From: Rhodoplanes sp963724735
GTDB taxonomy: Bacteria; Pseudomonadota; Alphaproteobacteria; Rhizobiales; Xanthobacteraceae
Assembly: GCA_963724735.1 (NCBI GenBank)
Contig: CAVRVX010000009.1
Coordinates: 62,001 to 126,000 of the forward strand
Length of the DNA stretch: 64,000 nucleotides
Reading direction: 5' to 3'
In this document: in pieces, positions 50,764-58,492 of the stretch
How the letters are laid out: each line of letters starts with the position of its first letter
Numbering within the stretch: position 1 is the first letter of the stretch
Made by a program: the position numbers and the translations under genes
The notes under the pieces: model-generated
The model's input: the letters and a program-made list of their open reading frames with translations, nothing else
What the model was told of the DNA's origin: nothing
The model's database searches: none

Positions 50764-53040
50764 ATGACGCGGCCCAGTCCAGCCGCCCGGTCTGATCGCG
50801 AGCCCCAGCGCCTGCGGCTGCGCGTGCGCGGGGCGGTGCAGGGGGTTGGCTTCCGCCCGTTTGCCTATGGACTGGCGACGCGGCTCGATCTCGCCGGATA
50901 TGTACGCAATGGACCGGATGGCGTGGTGGTCGAGATCGAAGGACGGCGGGCCGGGGAATTTATCGAACGGCTGCGCGGCGCGCCGCCGCCGCTTGCTCGA
51001 ATCGATGCGATCGAGGTCGAGCCTCTCGCGCCGCGCGGCGAAGCGGGTTTCGCGATCGCGCCGAGCGAGGGCGGGCTCGCGCGCACCCGCATCGTGCCGG
51101 ATACGGCGGTGTGCGAAGCGTGCCTCGCCGATCTGTTCGATCCGGCGAGCCGGTTCTACCTCTATCCGTTCGTGACCTGCACCCATTGCGGCCCGCGCTT
51201 CACGCTGACGCGCAAGCTTCCCTACGACCGTGCGCAGACCTCAATGGCGGCTTTCGCGATGTGCGAAGCTTGCGCCCGCGACTACAGTCGTCCCGACAAC
51301 CGCCGCTTCCATGCCGAGCCGATCGGCTGCGCCGAATGCGGTCCGCGGCTGTCGCACCCGATCGAAGCGATCGTCGCTGCGATCCGCGCCGGCGCAATCG
51401 TCGCGCTGAAGGGCATCGGCGGCTTCCATCTGATGTGCGACGCTGCGAACGAAGCCGCGGTCGCGGAGCTGCGCCGCCGCAAGGCGCGCGAAGCGAAGCC
51501 CTTTGCGGTGATGGTCGCCAACCTCGCCTCGCTCGACCGCATCGCCGCGCCGACCACAGCGGAGTGTCGCTTGCTGTCCGAGCCAACGCGGCCGATCGTG
51601 CTCGTGGCGAGCCGCGGCGCGCTCGCGCCGTCCGTTGCGCCCGGTCTTGCGCGGATCGGCGTCGTCTTGCCCTATGCGCCGCTGCATCATCTGATTTTCC
51701 ACGCCGCGGCCGGATCGCCGTCGGACCTCGCGGCTCGGCAGGCTCCCAATGATCTGGCGCTGGTCGCGACCAGCGCCAATCCGGGCGGAGAGCCGCTCGT
51801 GATCGACGACGCGGAGGCGCATGAGAAGCTTGCGGGCATCGCCGATCTCATCGTCACGCATGACCGGGCGATCGTGACGCGCGCCGACGATTCGGTGATG
51901 GCGGTGGTCGACGGTGCGCCGTCCTTTCTGCGGCGCGCGCGCGGGTTCGTGCCGGAGCCGATCGATCTCGGCGGCGATGGGCCGAGCGTGCTCGCGGTCG
52001 GCGCCCATCTCAAGGCGACCGTCACGGTGACGCGCGGGCGCGAGGCGTTCGTCTCTCAGCATATCGGCAGCCTCGACAACGCGGCGACCGTTCGCTTCCA
52101 CGCCGAGACGATCCGGCATCTGCTCGACATTCTCGACGTCGCGCCGGAAGCGGTCGCCTGCGACCTGCATCCCGATTTTCATTCGACGCGGTTCGCCGAG
52201 GAATCCGGCCTGCCGGTCGTGCGCCTCCAGCATCACGCCGCTCATGTCGCAGCAGTCGCAGCCGAGCACGCGATCGCCGGACCGATCCTCGGCGTGGCGC
52301 TCGACGGGCACGGGCATGGCGACGATGGCGCGGCCTGGGGCGGCGAAATGATGCTGGTCGACGGCGCATCCTGGCGGCGGCTTGGACACCTCGCTCCGCT
52401 CGCGCTTCCGGGCGGCGACCGCGCCGCACGCAGTCCATGGCGCATGGGAATCGCGGCGCTGGCGGCGCTGGGGCAGCTGGATCGCGTGCCGGAAAAATTC
52501 GCAAGCATCCCCGCCGCAAGCGAGCTTGCCCGCCTGCTGGGTCACGGCTTTGTTTTTCCCATCACGACGAGCGCTGGCCGGCTGTTCGACGCAGCCGCCG
52601 CGCTGCTCGGCGTGTGCCTGGAGCAGCGCTACGAGGCGCAGGCGGCCGCCGAGCTCGAAGCGCTGGTGCGTTCGCCGCGCGCGCTCGCCGGCGGCTATCG
52701 CATCGAGGGCGGAGTCCTCGACTTCAAGCCGCTGCTATCGGCGCTCTGCGAACCGGGGTTGCCGCCGCGCGAGGGCGCCGAGCTGTTTCACGGCACGCTC
52801 GCGGAAGGCCTCGCCGATTGGATCGCTGGATTTGCGAAAGCGCGCCGCGATCGGGGCGTCGCGCTTGGCGGCGGCTGTATGCTGAACCGGGTGCTGGCGG
52901 AAAGCCTGAGCGCCCGCCTGCGCGCACGCGGCCTGGTGCCGCTGCTCGCCTGCGCGGTTCCGCCGAATGACGGCGGCTTGTCGCTCGGCCAGGCGTTTGT
53001 CGCGCGCCATCAACTCGCCGCTGCAGGGAGGGATGCCTAA
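50764..53040 (+). CDS. hypF: Carbamoyltransferase HypF
   Basis: It makes the cyanide ligands from carbamoyl phosphate with HypE. ATG 50764 gives 758 residues. An acylphosphatase-like N-terminus (LRVRGAVQGVGFRPFAYGLA) is followed by two CxxC-x18-CxxC zinc modules (CEACLADLF...CTHCG and CEACARDYS...CAECG), a YrdC domain (GAIVALKGIGGFHLMCDAAN) and the Kae1-like domain (AVACDLHPDFHSTRFAEESG, LQHHAAHVAAVAAEH, GVALGGGCMLNRVLAESL). All parts appear intact. A weak start extension upstream overlaps hypB and is not preferred. Confidence 0.96.
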   Translation: MTRPSPAARSDREPQRLRLRVRGAVQGVGFRPFAYGLATRLDLAGYVRNGPDGVVVEIEGRRAGEFIERLRGAPPPLARIDAIEVEPLAPRGEAGFAIAPSEGGLARTRIVPDTAVCEACLADLFDPASRFYLYPFVTCTHCGPRFTLTRKLPYDRAQTSMAAFAMCEACARDYSRPDNRRFHAEPIGCAECGPRLSHPIEAIVAAIRAGAIVALKGIGGFHLMCDAANEAAVAELRRRKAREAKPFAVMVANLASLDRIAAPTTAECRLLSEPTRPIVLVASRGALAPSVAPGLARIGVVLPYAPLHHLIFHAAAGSPSDLAARQAPNDLALVATSANPGGEPLVIDDAEAHEKLAGIADLIVTHDRAIVTRADDSVMAVVDGAPSFLRRARGFVPEPIDLGGDGPSVLAVGAHLKATVTVTRGREAFVSQHIGSLDNAATVRFHAETIRHLLDILDVAPEAVACDLHPDFHSTRFAEESGLPVVRLQHHAAHVAAVAAEHAIAGPILGVALDGHGHGDDGAAWGGEMMLVDGASWRRLGHLAPLALPGGDRAARSPWRMGIAALAALGQLDRVPEKFASIPAASELARLLGHGFVFPITTSAGRLFDAAAALLGVCLEQRYEAQAAAELEALVRSPRALAGGYRIEGGVLDFKPLLSALCEPGLPPREGAELFHGTLAEGLADWIAGFAKARRDRGVALGGGCMLNRVLAESLSARLRARGLVPLLACAVPPNDGGLSLGQAFVARHQLAAAGRDA

Positions 53041-53042
53041 CC

Positions 53043-53285
53043 ATGTGTCTGGCGATTCCGGCGCGCGTCGCCGAGCTCCTTGACGACGGCATGGCGCGCA
53101 TCAGCCTCAACGGGGTGACCAAGGTCGTGTCGGTCGCCTTGGTCGAGGACGTCCGCGTCGGCGATTACATCGTGCTGCACGTCGGCTACGCGCTCGCCAA
53201 GATCGACGAGGCGGAGGCCGAACGGACCCTCGCGCTGCTGCGCGAAGCCGCGGCCGCCGTCGAGTTTGCGGGAGCCGCGCCGTGA
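53043..53285 (+). CDS. hypC: Hydrogenase maturation chaperone HypC (second copy)
   Basis: The 80-residue protein begins MCLAIPARV, with the functional Cys2, and has the beta-barrel core DYIVLHVGYALAKIDEAEAE that is almost invariant in HypC. It starts 2 bases after the hypF stop and overlaps hypD (GTGA). It forms the HypCD complex that assembles Fe(CN)2CO. Confidence 0.95.
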   Translation: MCLAIPARVAELLDDGMARISLNGVTKVVSVALVEDVRVGDYIVLHVGYALAKIDEAEAERTLALLREAAAAVEFAGAAP

Positions 53286-54508
53286 AGCATGTTGACGAGT
53301 ACCGCGACGGGAAACTTGCCGGCGCGATCGCCGCGCGAATCGCAGCCGAGGCGACGGCCGACCGCGAATACTGCTTCATGGAGTTTTGCGGCGGCCATAC
53401 GCATGCGATCTCGCGCTACGGGATCGAGGACCTGCTGCCCGCCAATATCCGCATGATTCACGGGCCGGGCTGCCCGGTCTGCGTGCTGCCGATCGCGCGG
53501 ATCGACCACGCGATCCGACTGGCCGAGCGTCCCGAGGTCACGCTCTGCACCTATGGCGACCTGATGCGCGTGCCCGGCTCGCACGGGACGAGCCTGTTGA
53601 AGGCCAAAGCCGCGGGCGCCGACATCCGCATGGTCTATTCCACCCTCGACGCCGTGCGCATCGCCGAGGCCGAGCCCGGCCGCGAGATCGTGTTCTTCGC
53701 CATCGGCTTCGAAACCACGACGCCGCCCACCGCGCTCGCGATCCGCCTTGCCGTCAAGAAGCGGCTCGCCAATTTCACCGTGTTCTGCAATCACGTGATC
53801 ACGCCGGCAGCGATCGCGAGCATCCTCGACCATCCGGACGTGCGTACGCTCGGGACCATCCGCATCGACGGCTTCATCGGCCCGGCGCATGTGTCGACGG
53901 TGATCGGCACGCAGCCCTACCAATTCTTTGCCGAGGAGTACGAGAAGCCGGTGGTGGTGGCGGGCTTCGAGCCGCTTGACGTGATGCAGGCGATTCTCAT
54001 GCTGGTGCGTCAGGTCAATGACGGGCGGCACGAGGTCGAGAACGAATATATCCGCGCGGTCAGCGAGGAGGGCAATCGCAAGGCGCAGGGCGAGGTGGCG
54101 GAGGTGTTCGAACTGCGCGAGTCGTTCGAATGGCGCGGGCTCGGCATCGTGCCGTACAGCGCGCTGCGGCTGCGCGAAGCGTTTGCGCAATACGACGCCG
54201 AGCGGCGCTTTCCGATCGTGACCGAGCCCAGGCGCGACAATCCGGCCTGCGAATGCGGGGCGATCCTGCGCGGCGTGAAGAAGCCCGCCGAATGTCGCCT
54301 GTTCGGCACGGCATGCACGCCCGAGACGCCGATCGGGTCCTGCATGGTGTCAGCGGAAGGGGCCTGCGCCGCGCACTGGACCTATGGCCGTTTCCGCGAA
54401 CGGGCGGCGGCTGGCGCCGCGCTACCCATCTCAAGTCCTCGTCCGCAGGCAGGGGAGGGAAGCGAGCGGCGCGAGTGTGAGGCGGCAATCGGGACGCTGG
54501 CGCCGTGA
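53282..54508 (+). CDS. hypD: Hydrogenase maturation protein HypD with extra C-terminal tail
   Basis: It is the 4Fe-4S scaffold on which Fe(CN)2CO is built. The GTG start gives 408 residues. Signature motifs are MEFCGGHTHAISRYGI, IHGPGCPVCVLPI, GFETTTPPTA, and cluster cysteines in NPACECGAIL, CRLFGTACTPETPIGSCMVS and EGACAAHW. After HWTYGRFRERA, where HypD normally ends, a 30-residue tail (SSPRPQAGEGSERRE) is encoded by a palindromic dispersed-repeat sequence, so a repeat seems to have extended the gene. Confidence 0.95.
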   Translation: MKHVDEYRDGKLAGAIAARIAAEATADREYCFMEFCGGHTHAISRYGIEDLLPANIRMIHGPGCPVCVLPIARIDHAIRLAERPEVTLCTYGDLMRVPGSHGTSLLKAKAAGADIRMVYSTLDAVRIAEAEPGREIVFFAIGFETTTPPTALAIRLAVKKRLANFTVFCNHVITPAAIASILDHPDVRTLGTIRIDGFIGPAHVSTVIGTQPYQFFAEEYEKPVVVAGFEPLDVMQAILMLVRQVNDGRHEVENEYIRAVSEEGNRKAQGEVAEVFELRESFEWRGLGIVPYSALRLREAFAQYDAERRFPIVTEPRRDNPACECGAILRGVKKPAECRLFGTACTPETPIGSCMVSAEGACAAHWTYGRFRERAAAGAALPISSPRPQAGEGSERRECEAAIGTLAP

Positions 54509-55566
54509 ACGTCACGCAAAAGGCGATCAAGCCGGTCCGGCGGCGGCTCGACCTTGCAAACGGCCGGGTCGACCTTTCGCACGGCTCGGGCGGGCGCGCG
54601 ATGGCGCAACTCATCGCCGACATTTTCGTTGCCGCCTTCGACAATGAGTGGCTGCGCCAAGGCAATGATCAGGCGGCGTTCGATGCGCCGGGCGGGCGCA
54701 TGGTGATGTCGACCGACGCCTATGTCGTCTCCCCTCTGTTCTTCCCCGGCGGGGATATTGGTTCGCTCGCGGTGCACGGCACCATCAACGACATGGCGAT
54801 GGCGGGCGCGCGCCCGCTGCACCTTTCCGCAAGCTTCATCATCGAGGAAGGCTTTCCGCTCGCTGATCTCGACCGCATCGCGCAGAGCATGGGCGAGGCT
54901 TCGCGCGCGGCCGACGTGCCTGTGATCACCGGCGACACCAAGGTGGTGGAGCGAGGCAAGGCGGACGGCCTGTTCATCTCGACGGCGGGAGTAGGAATTG
55001 CTCCGCCGGGGCTCGATCTTTCCGGTAATCGCGTGCAGCCGGGCGACGTTGTGATCCTCTCCGGCACATTGGGCGATCACGGCGTCGCGGTGATGTCGAA
55101 GCGGCAGAACCTCGAATTCGAGACGCAGATTCTATCCGACTCGGCGGCGCTGCACGGGCTCGTCGCCGACATCGTGGGGGCGGCGGGACCTCATCTGCGC
55201 ACGATGCGCGACCCGACGCGCGGCGGGCTCGCGGCGGCGCTGAACGAAATCGCCCATCAATCCGGTCTGGGCTTCCGGATCGAAGAGGCGGCGATTCCCG
55301 TCAAGCCGGAGGTGGCGGCGGCGTGCGAACTTCTGGGCCTCGATCCGCTTTATGTCGCCAATGAAGGCAAGCTCATCGCGATCGTTGCGCCCGCAGGCGC
55401 GGCGGCTGCGCTCGCGGCGATGAAGCGGCATCCGCTCGGCCGTGACGCCGCCGTGATCGGCGCCGCCGTGATGGACGACAGCCGCTTCGTGCAGATGGTG
55501 ACCGCATTCGGCGGCGGGCGCATCGTCGATTGGCTGTCGGGCGAGCAGTTGCCGCGCATCTGCTGA
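54505..55566 (+). CDS. hypE: Hydrogenase maturation protein HypE
   Basis: It dehydrates the carbamoyl group on its C-terminal cysteine to a thiocyanate that supplies the CN ligand. The 353-residue sequence has LSHGSGGRAMAQLIADIF, STDAYVVSPLFFPGGDIG, VITGDTKVVERGKADG, TMRDPTRGGLAAALNEIA and the required C-terminal PRIC. GTG start, overlapping the hypD stop. Confidence 0.96.
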   Translation: MNVTQKAIKPVRRRLDLANGRVDLSHGSGGRAMAQLIADIFVAAFDNEWLRQGNDQAAFDAPGGRMVMSTDAYVVSPLFFPGGDIGSLAVHGTINDMAMAGARPLHLSASFIIEEGFPLADLDRIAQSMGEASRAADVPVITGDTKVVERGKADGLFISTAGVGIAPPGLDLSGNRVQPGDVVILSGTLGDHGVAVMSKRQNLEFETQILSDSAALHGLVADIVGAAGPHLRTMRDPTRGGLAAALNEIAHQSGLGFRIEEAAIPVKPEVAAACELLGLDPLYVANEGKLIAIVAPAGAAAALAAMKRHPLGRDAAVIGAAVMDDSRFVQMVTAFGGGRIVDWLSGEQLPRIC

Positions 55567-55572
55567 CCGGCG

Positions 55573-57246
55573 ATGCGCATCCTGCTGCTCTGCCATTCCT
55601 TCAACAGCCTGACCCAACGCCTGCACGTGGAGCTGCGCGAGCGCAGCCACACGGTCTCGGTCGAGTTCGACATCAACGATGCGGTCACCCGCGAGGCGGT
55701 GGAGCTGTTTCGCCCCGATCTCGTGATCGCGAGCTTCCTCAAACGCGCGATCCCGGAGGAGGTGTGGCGGAGCGTACGCTGCCTGATCGTGCATCCCGGC
55801 CCGCGCGGCGACCGGGGTCCATCGGCCCTCGACTGGGCCATCCTCAAGTCCGCGCCGCGCTGGGGGGTGACGCTGATCGAAGCGGTCGCGGAATTGGATG
55901 CGGGCCCGATCTGGGCGTGGCGCGAATTCCCGATGCGGAAGGCGAGCAAGTCGAGCCTCTATCGCAATGAAGTGACCGAGGCGGCGCTTGCCTGCGTATT
56001 CGATGCAATCGCCATGATGGAGCGCGGCGAGCCGAACCCTGGCGCGCCGGACATGCCGCCGCCAGCGGTGCGCCCGCTCTGCGGCCGCAACGACCGCACC
56101 CTCGATTTCACCCATGACGACGCGGAAAAGGTGCTGCGGGTCGTGCGCTCGGCCGACGGCGATCCCGGCGCGTTCGCGACCTTGTTCGGTCGTCCCGTGC
56201 GCCTCTTCGATGCGCACCCCGCGCCCGGCCTCGTCGGCAAGCCGGGCGAGGCGCTAGCTCGATGCGGGCCCGCCATCGCCCTTGCCGTTGGGGACGGGGC
56301 GGTCTGGATCGGCCACGCCAAGGAAGACGGTGCGCGGCAGCTCAAGCTTCCGGCTTCGCGCGTGTTCGCGGCGGAAGCGGCGGCGCTGCCGCACCGCGCG
56401 AGCTATCCAACGATCGCGTACCGCGAGCATGCTGGGGTCGGCTATCTCGCTTTCCCCTTCTACAACGGAGCGATGGGCCCGCAGGCCTGTCGCGATCTGC
56501 TCGCGGCTTATCGGCAGGCGCTGGCGCGCCCGACGCGCGTGCTGGTCCTGACGGGCGGCGAGGATTTCTGGTCGAACGGAATGCATCTCGGGCTGATCGA
56601 AGCGGCGCGCAGCCCGGCGGAAGAGTCGTGGGCCAACATCAACGCCATCGACGATGTCGTGCAGGCGATCATCGAGACGCAGGATCGCCTGACGGTGGCG
56701 GCCTTGCGCGGCAATGCCGGGGCCGGCGGTTTTTTTCTCGCGCTCGCCGCCGACGAAGTCTGGATGGGCGAACACGTGGTGGTCAACCCGCATTATAAGG
56801 ACATGGGCAACCTTTATGGCTCGGAATATTGGACCTATCTGTTGCCGCAGCGCGTCGGCGCGGCGCATGCCGAACGCCTCACCGGCATACGCTGGCCGAT
56901 CGGCGTCGGCGAGGCCGAACGGCTGGGTCTCGTGCAACGCCGCCTTCCTTGGTCCCGCGCCGAAACAGAGGGCGCAATCGCGCGGCTTGCCGTCGAGCTT
57001 TCATCCGCGCCCGACTACGCCGAGAAACTCACGGAAAAACAAGCGCGCCGGCGCGCCGATGAAGCGGCGTTGCCACTCCAGGCCTATCGCGAGGCGGAGC
57101 TTGACCGCATGCGACGCAACTTTTTCGGGTTTGATCCGAGCTACCATGTCGCCCGTTACAACTTCATTCGTAAGATCGGCAAATCGCACACGCCGCTAAC
57201 GCTCGCGCTGCATCGGTCGCAACGAGCGCGGCGCTCGGCGGAGTGA
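55573..57246 (+). CDS. hypX: HypX/HoxX, CO-ligand synthase of aerobic hydrogenase maturation
   Basis: HypX makes the carbonyl ligand from formyl-tetrahydrofolate under oxic conditions. The 557-residue protein has an N-terminal formyltransferase-like domain (RILLLCHSFNSLTQRLHVEL, IVHPGPRGDRGPSALDWAIL) and a C-terminal enoyl-CoA hydratase-like domain (VLVLTGGEDFWSNGMHLGLI, ALRGNAGAGGFFLALAADEV). It follows hypE by 6 bp. Its presence implies that this hydrogenase is assembled in oxygen, although the small subunit lacks oxygen-tolerance cysteines. Confidence 0.95.
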   Translation: MRILLLCHSFNSLTQRLHVELRERSHTVSVEFDINDAVTREAVELFRPDLVIASFLKRAIPEEVWRSVRCLIVHPGPRGDRGPSALDWAILKSAPRWGVTLIEAVAELDAGPIWAWREFPMRKASKSSLYRNEVTEAALACVFDAIAMMERGEPNPGAPDMPPPAVRPLCGRNDRTLDFTHDDAEKVLRVVRSADGDPGAFATLFGRPVRLFDAHPAPGLVGKPGEALARCGPAIALAVGDGAVWIGHAKEDGARQLKLPASRVFAAEAAALPHRASYPTIAYREHAGVGYLAFPFYNGAMGPQACRDLLAAYRQALARPTRVLVLTGGEDFWSNGMHLGLIEAARSPAEESWANINAIDDVVQAIIETQDRLTVAALRGNAGAGGFFLALAADEVWMGEHVVVNPHYKDMGNLYGSEYWTYLLPQRVGAAHAERLTGIRWPIGVGEAERLGLVQRRLPWSRAETEGAIARLAVELSSAPDYAEKLTEKQARRRADEAALPLQAYREAELDRMRRNFFGFDPSYHVARYNFIRKIGKSHTPLTLALHRSQRARRSAE

Positions 57247-57379
57247 GGAGAAAATCGGGTCGATTGAGCGATCTTAAGATAAAGAAAAGGCCCCGCAGAG
57301 CGGTGTTAATATTGCGCCTTTTCGTGCAAGCTAATAAAATCGGCTTAGAATACTGACAGAAATCACGGGAGGACACACG

Positions 57380-57973
57380 ATGAAGCGCGCGTTTTCCATC
57401 CTGACCGTAGCCTGCCTGCTCGCGCCGAGCGCGGCGCTGGCGCATACGGGGGCCGGCGCGACCGACGGCATTGTCCACGGGTTGATGCACCCCGTCGCCG
57501 GGCTCGACCACGTGCTGGCGATGGTGGCGGTCGGCGTGCTCGCCGCCTTTATCGGCGGACGAGCGCTTTGGCTCCTCCCGGCGTCGTTTGTGGCCGCAGC
57601 GGCATTGGGCGGCGCGCTTGGCCTGCGTGGCGTGCCCGTGCCGTTCGTGGAGCTTGGGATTTCCGCCTCGGTGGTTCTGCTCGGTCTCGCAATCTGCTTG
57701 CAGACGCGGCTGCCGCTCGGCTGGATGGCGGGGTTGATCGGCCTGTTCGGCCTCTATCACGGCTATGCTCACGGCGCGGAGGCGCCGGCGGACGCGGCGG
57801 GCCTCGCCTACGGGCTGGGATTCCTTGTGGCGACCGCCGCTCTGCACGTGACCGGCATAGGCCTGGGGCTCGGGATCAATCATCTGGCGAGCCGGTCGGC
57901 GATACGGTTCGCCCAGGCAGGCGGCGCCGCCATAGCGTTGGCCGGCATCGCGCTTCTGGCGCGGTCGCTATGA
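57380..57973 (+). CDS. hupE: HupE/UreJ-family nickel permease
   Basis: The 197-residue protein has a leader (FSILTVACLLAPSAALAH), so the mature N-terminus starts with His, then the HPVAGLDHVLAMVAVGVLAA signature and the second motif GLYHGYAHGAEAP within about six membrane helices. It imports nickel for the hydrogenase. It lies 133 bp after hypX, and its stop overlaps the next gene in ATGA. Confidence 0.9.
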   Translation: MKRAFSILTVACLLAPSAALAHTGAGATDGIVHGLMHPVAGLDHVLAMVAVGVLAAFIGGRALWLLPASFVAAAALGGALGLRGVPVPFVELGISASVVLLGLAICLQTRLPLGWMAGLIGLFGLYHGYAHGAEAPADAAGLAYGLGFLVATAALHVTGIGLGLGINHLASRSAIRFAQAGGAAIALAGIALLARSL

Positions 57974-58452
57974 TTTGCCGGCTGGCGCTCCTTGCCGCGA
58001 GCGCCATTGCGGTTCCCGCGCAGGCGGAGACGCCCGAGGAGTGGATCACGCTCGGCGCGCGCATGCATGGCGGGTTCGGCGCCTACATCCCGGTCGGCAT
58101 TCGCATCGGGCTCGATGCGCTGCAACGGCTCGACGCCAAGCCGCGCGATGTGACCGTCCTCTATTACGACAGCGACAAGGCGCCGTGCGCCTGTTTTGCC
58201 GACGGGATTGCGCTCGCGACCGTCGCGACATTCGGGGCCCGCACGATGCGGCTTGCGCCGGACAAAGCGCCGGACGGGGCGATGGCGGTTATCGTCATGC
58301 GCAACAAAAAGACTGGCGAAGCGGTGAAATACACGGTCCCGGAGACCTGGATTCCCAAGCTCGCCGAGTGGAACCGGACGCTCGACCCCCGCGGCCGCTA
58401 TGACGAAGTGATGAGGGCCGAGAACCTGTTCACGGTCGTGCCGGAAAAGTAG
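57970..58452 (+). CDS. Exported FmdE-like protein coupled to hupE
   Basis: From ATG 57970 the 160-residue product has a signal peptide (CRLALLAASAIAVPAQAETP) and one domain resembling subunit E of formylmethanofuran dehydrogenase and its bacterial relatives: ARMHGGFGAYIPVGIRIGLD, then VTVLYYDSDKAPCACFADGI and ALATVATFG. The first His is kept but the usual second His of HGH is Gly. Cys-x-Cys at about residue 76 and nearby residues may bind metal. Overlap with hupE and the location in a hydrogenase locus point to periplasmic metal handling, perhaps nickel, but this is inference. Confidence 0.7.
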   Translation: MICRLALLAASAIAVPAQAETPEEWITLGARMHGGFGAYIPVGIRIGLDALQRLDAKPRDVTVLYYDSDKAPCACFADGIALATVATFGARTMRLAPDKAPDGAMAVIVMRNKKTGEAVKYTVPETWIPKLAEWNRTLDPRGRYDEVMRAENLFTVVPEK

Positions 58453-58492
58453 CGTTTCGGTCTCGGCAGGGGGCTCGCTCTGGACGGGCCCG

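Noticed and set aside
48096..50765. An 889-codon open frame on the minus strand opposite hupK, hypA and hypB
   Set aside because: It is a GC-rich antisense shadow. It has no domain, and its Met-rich low-complexity segment is simply the reverse complement of the hypB histidine codons.
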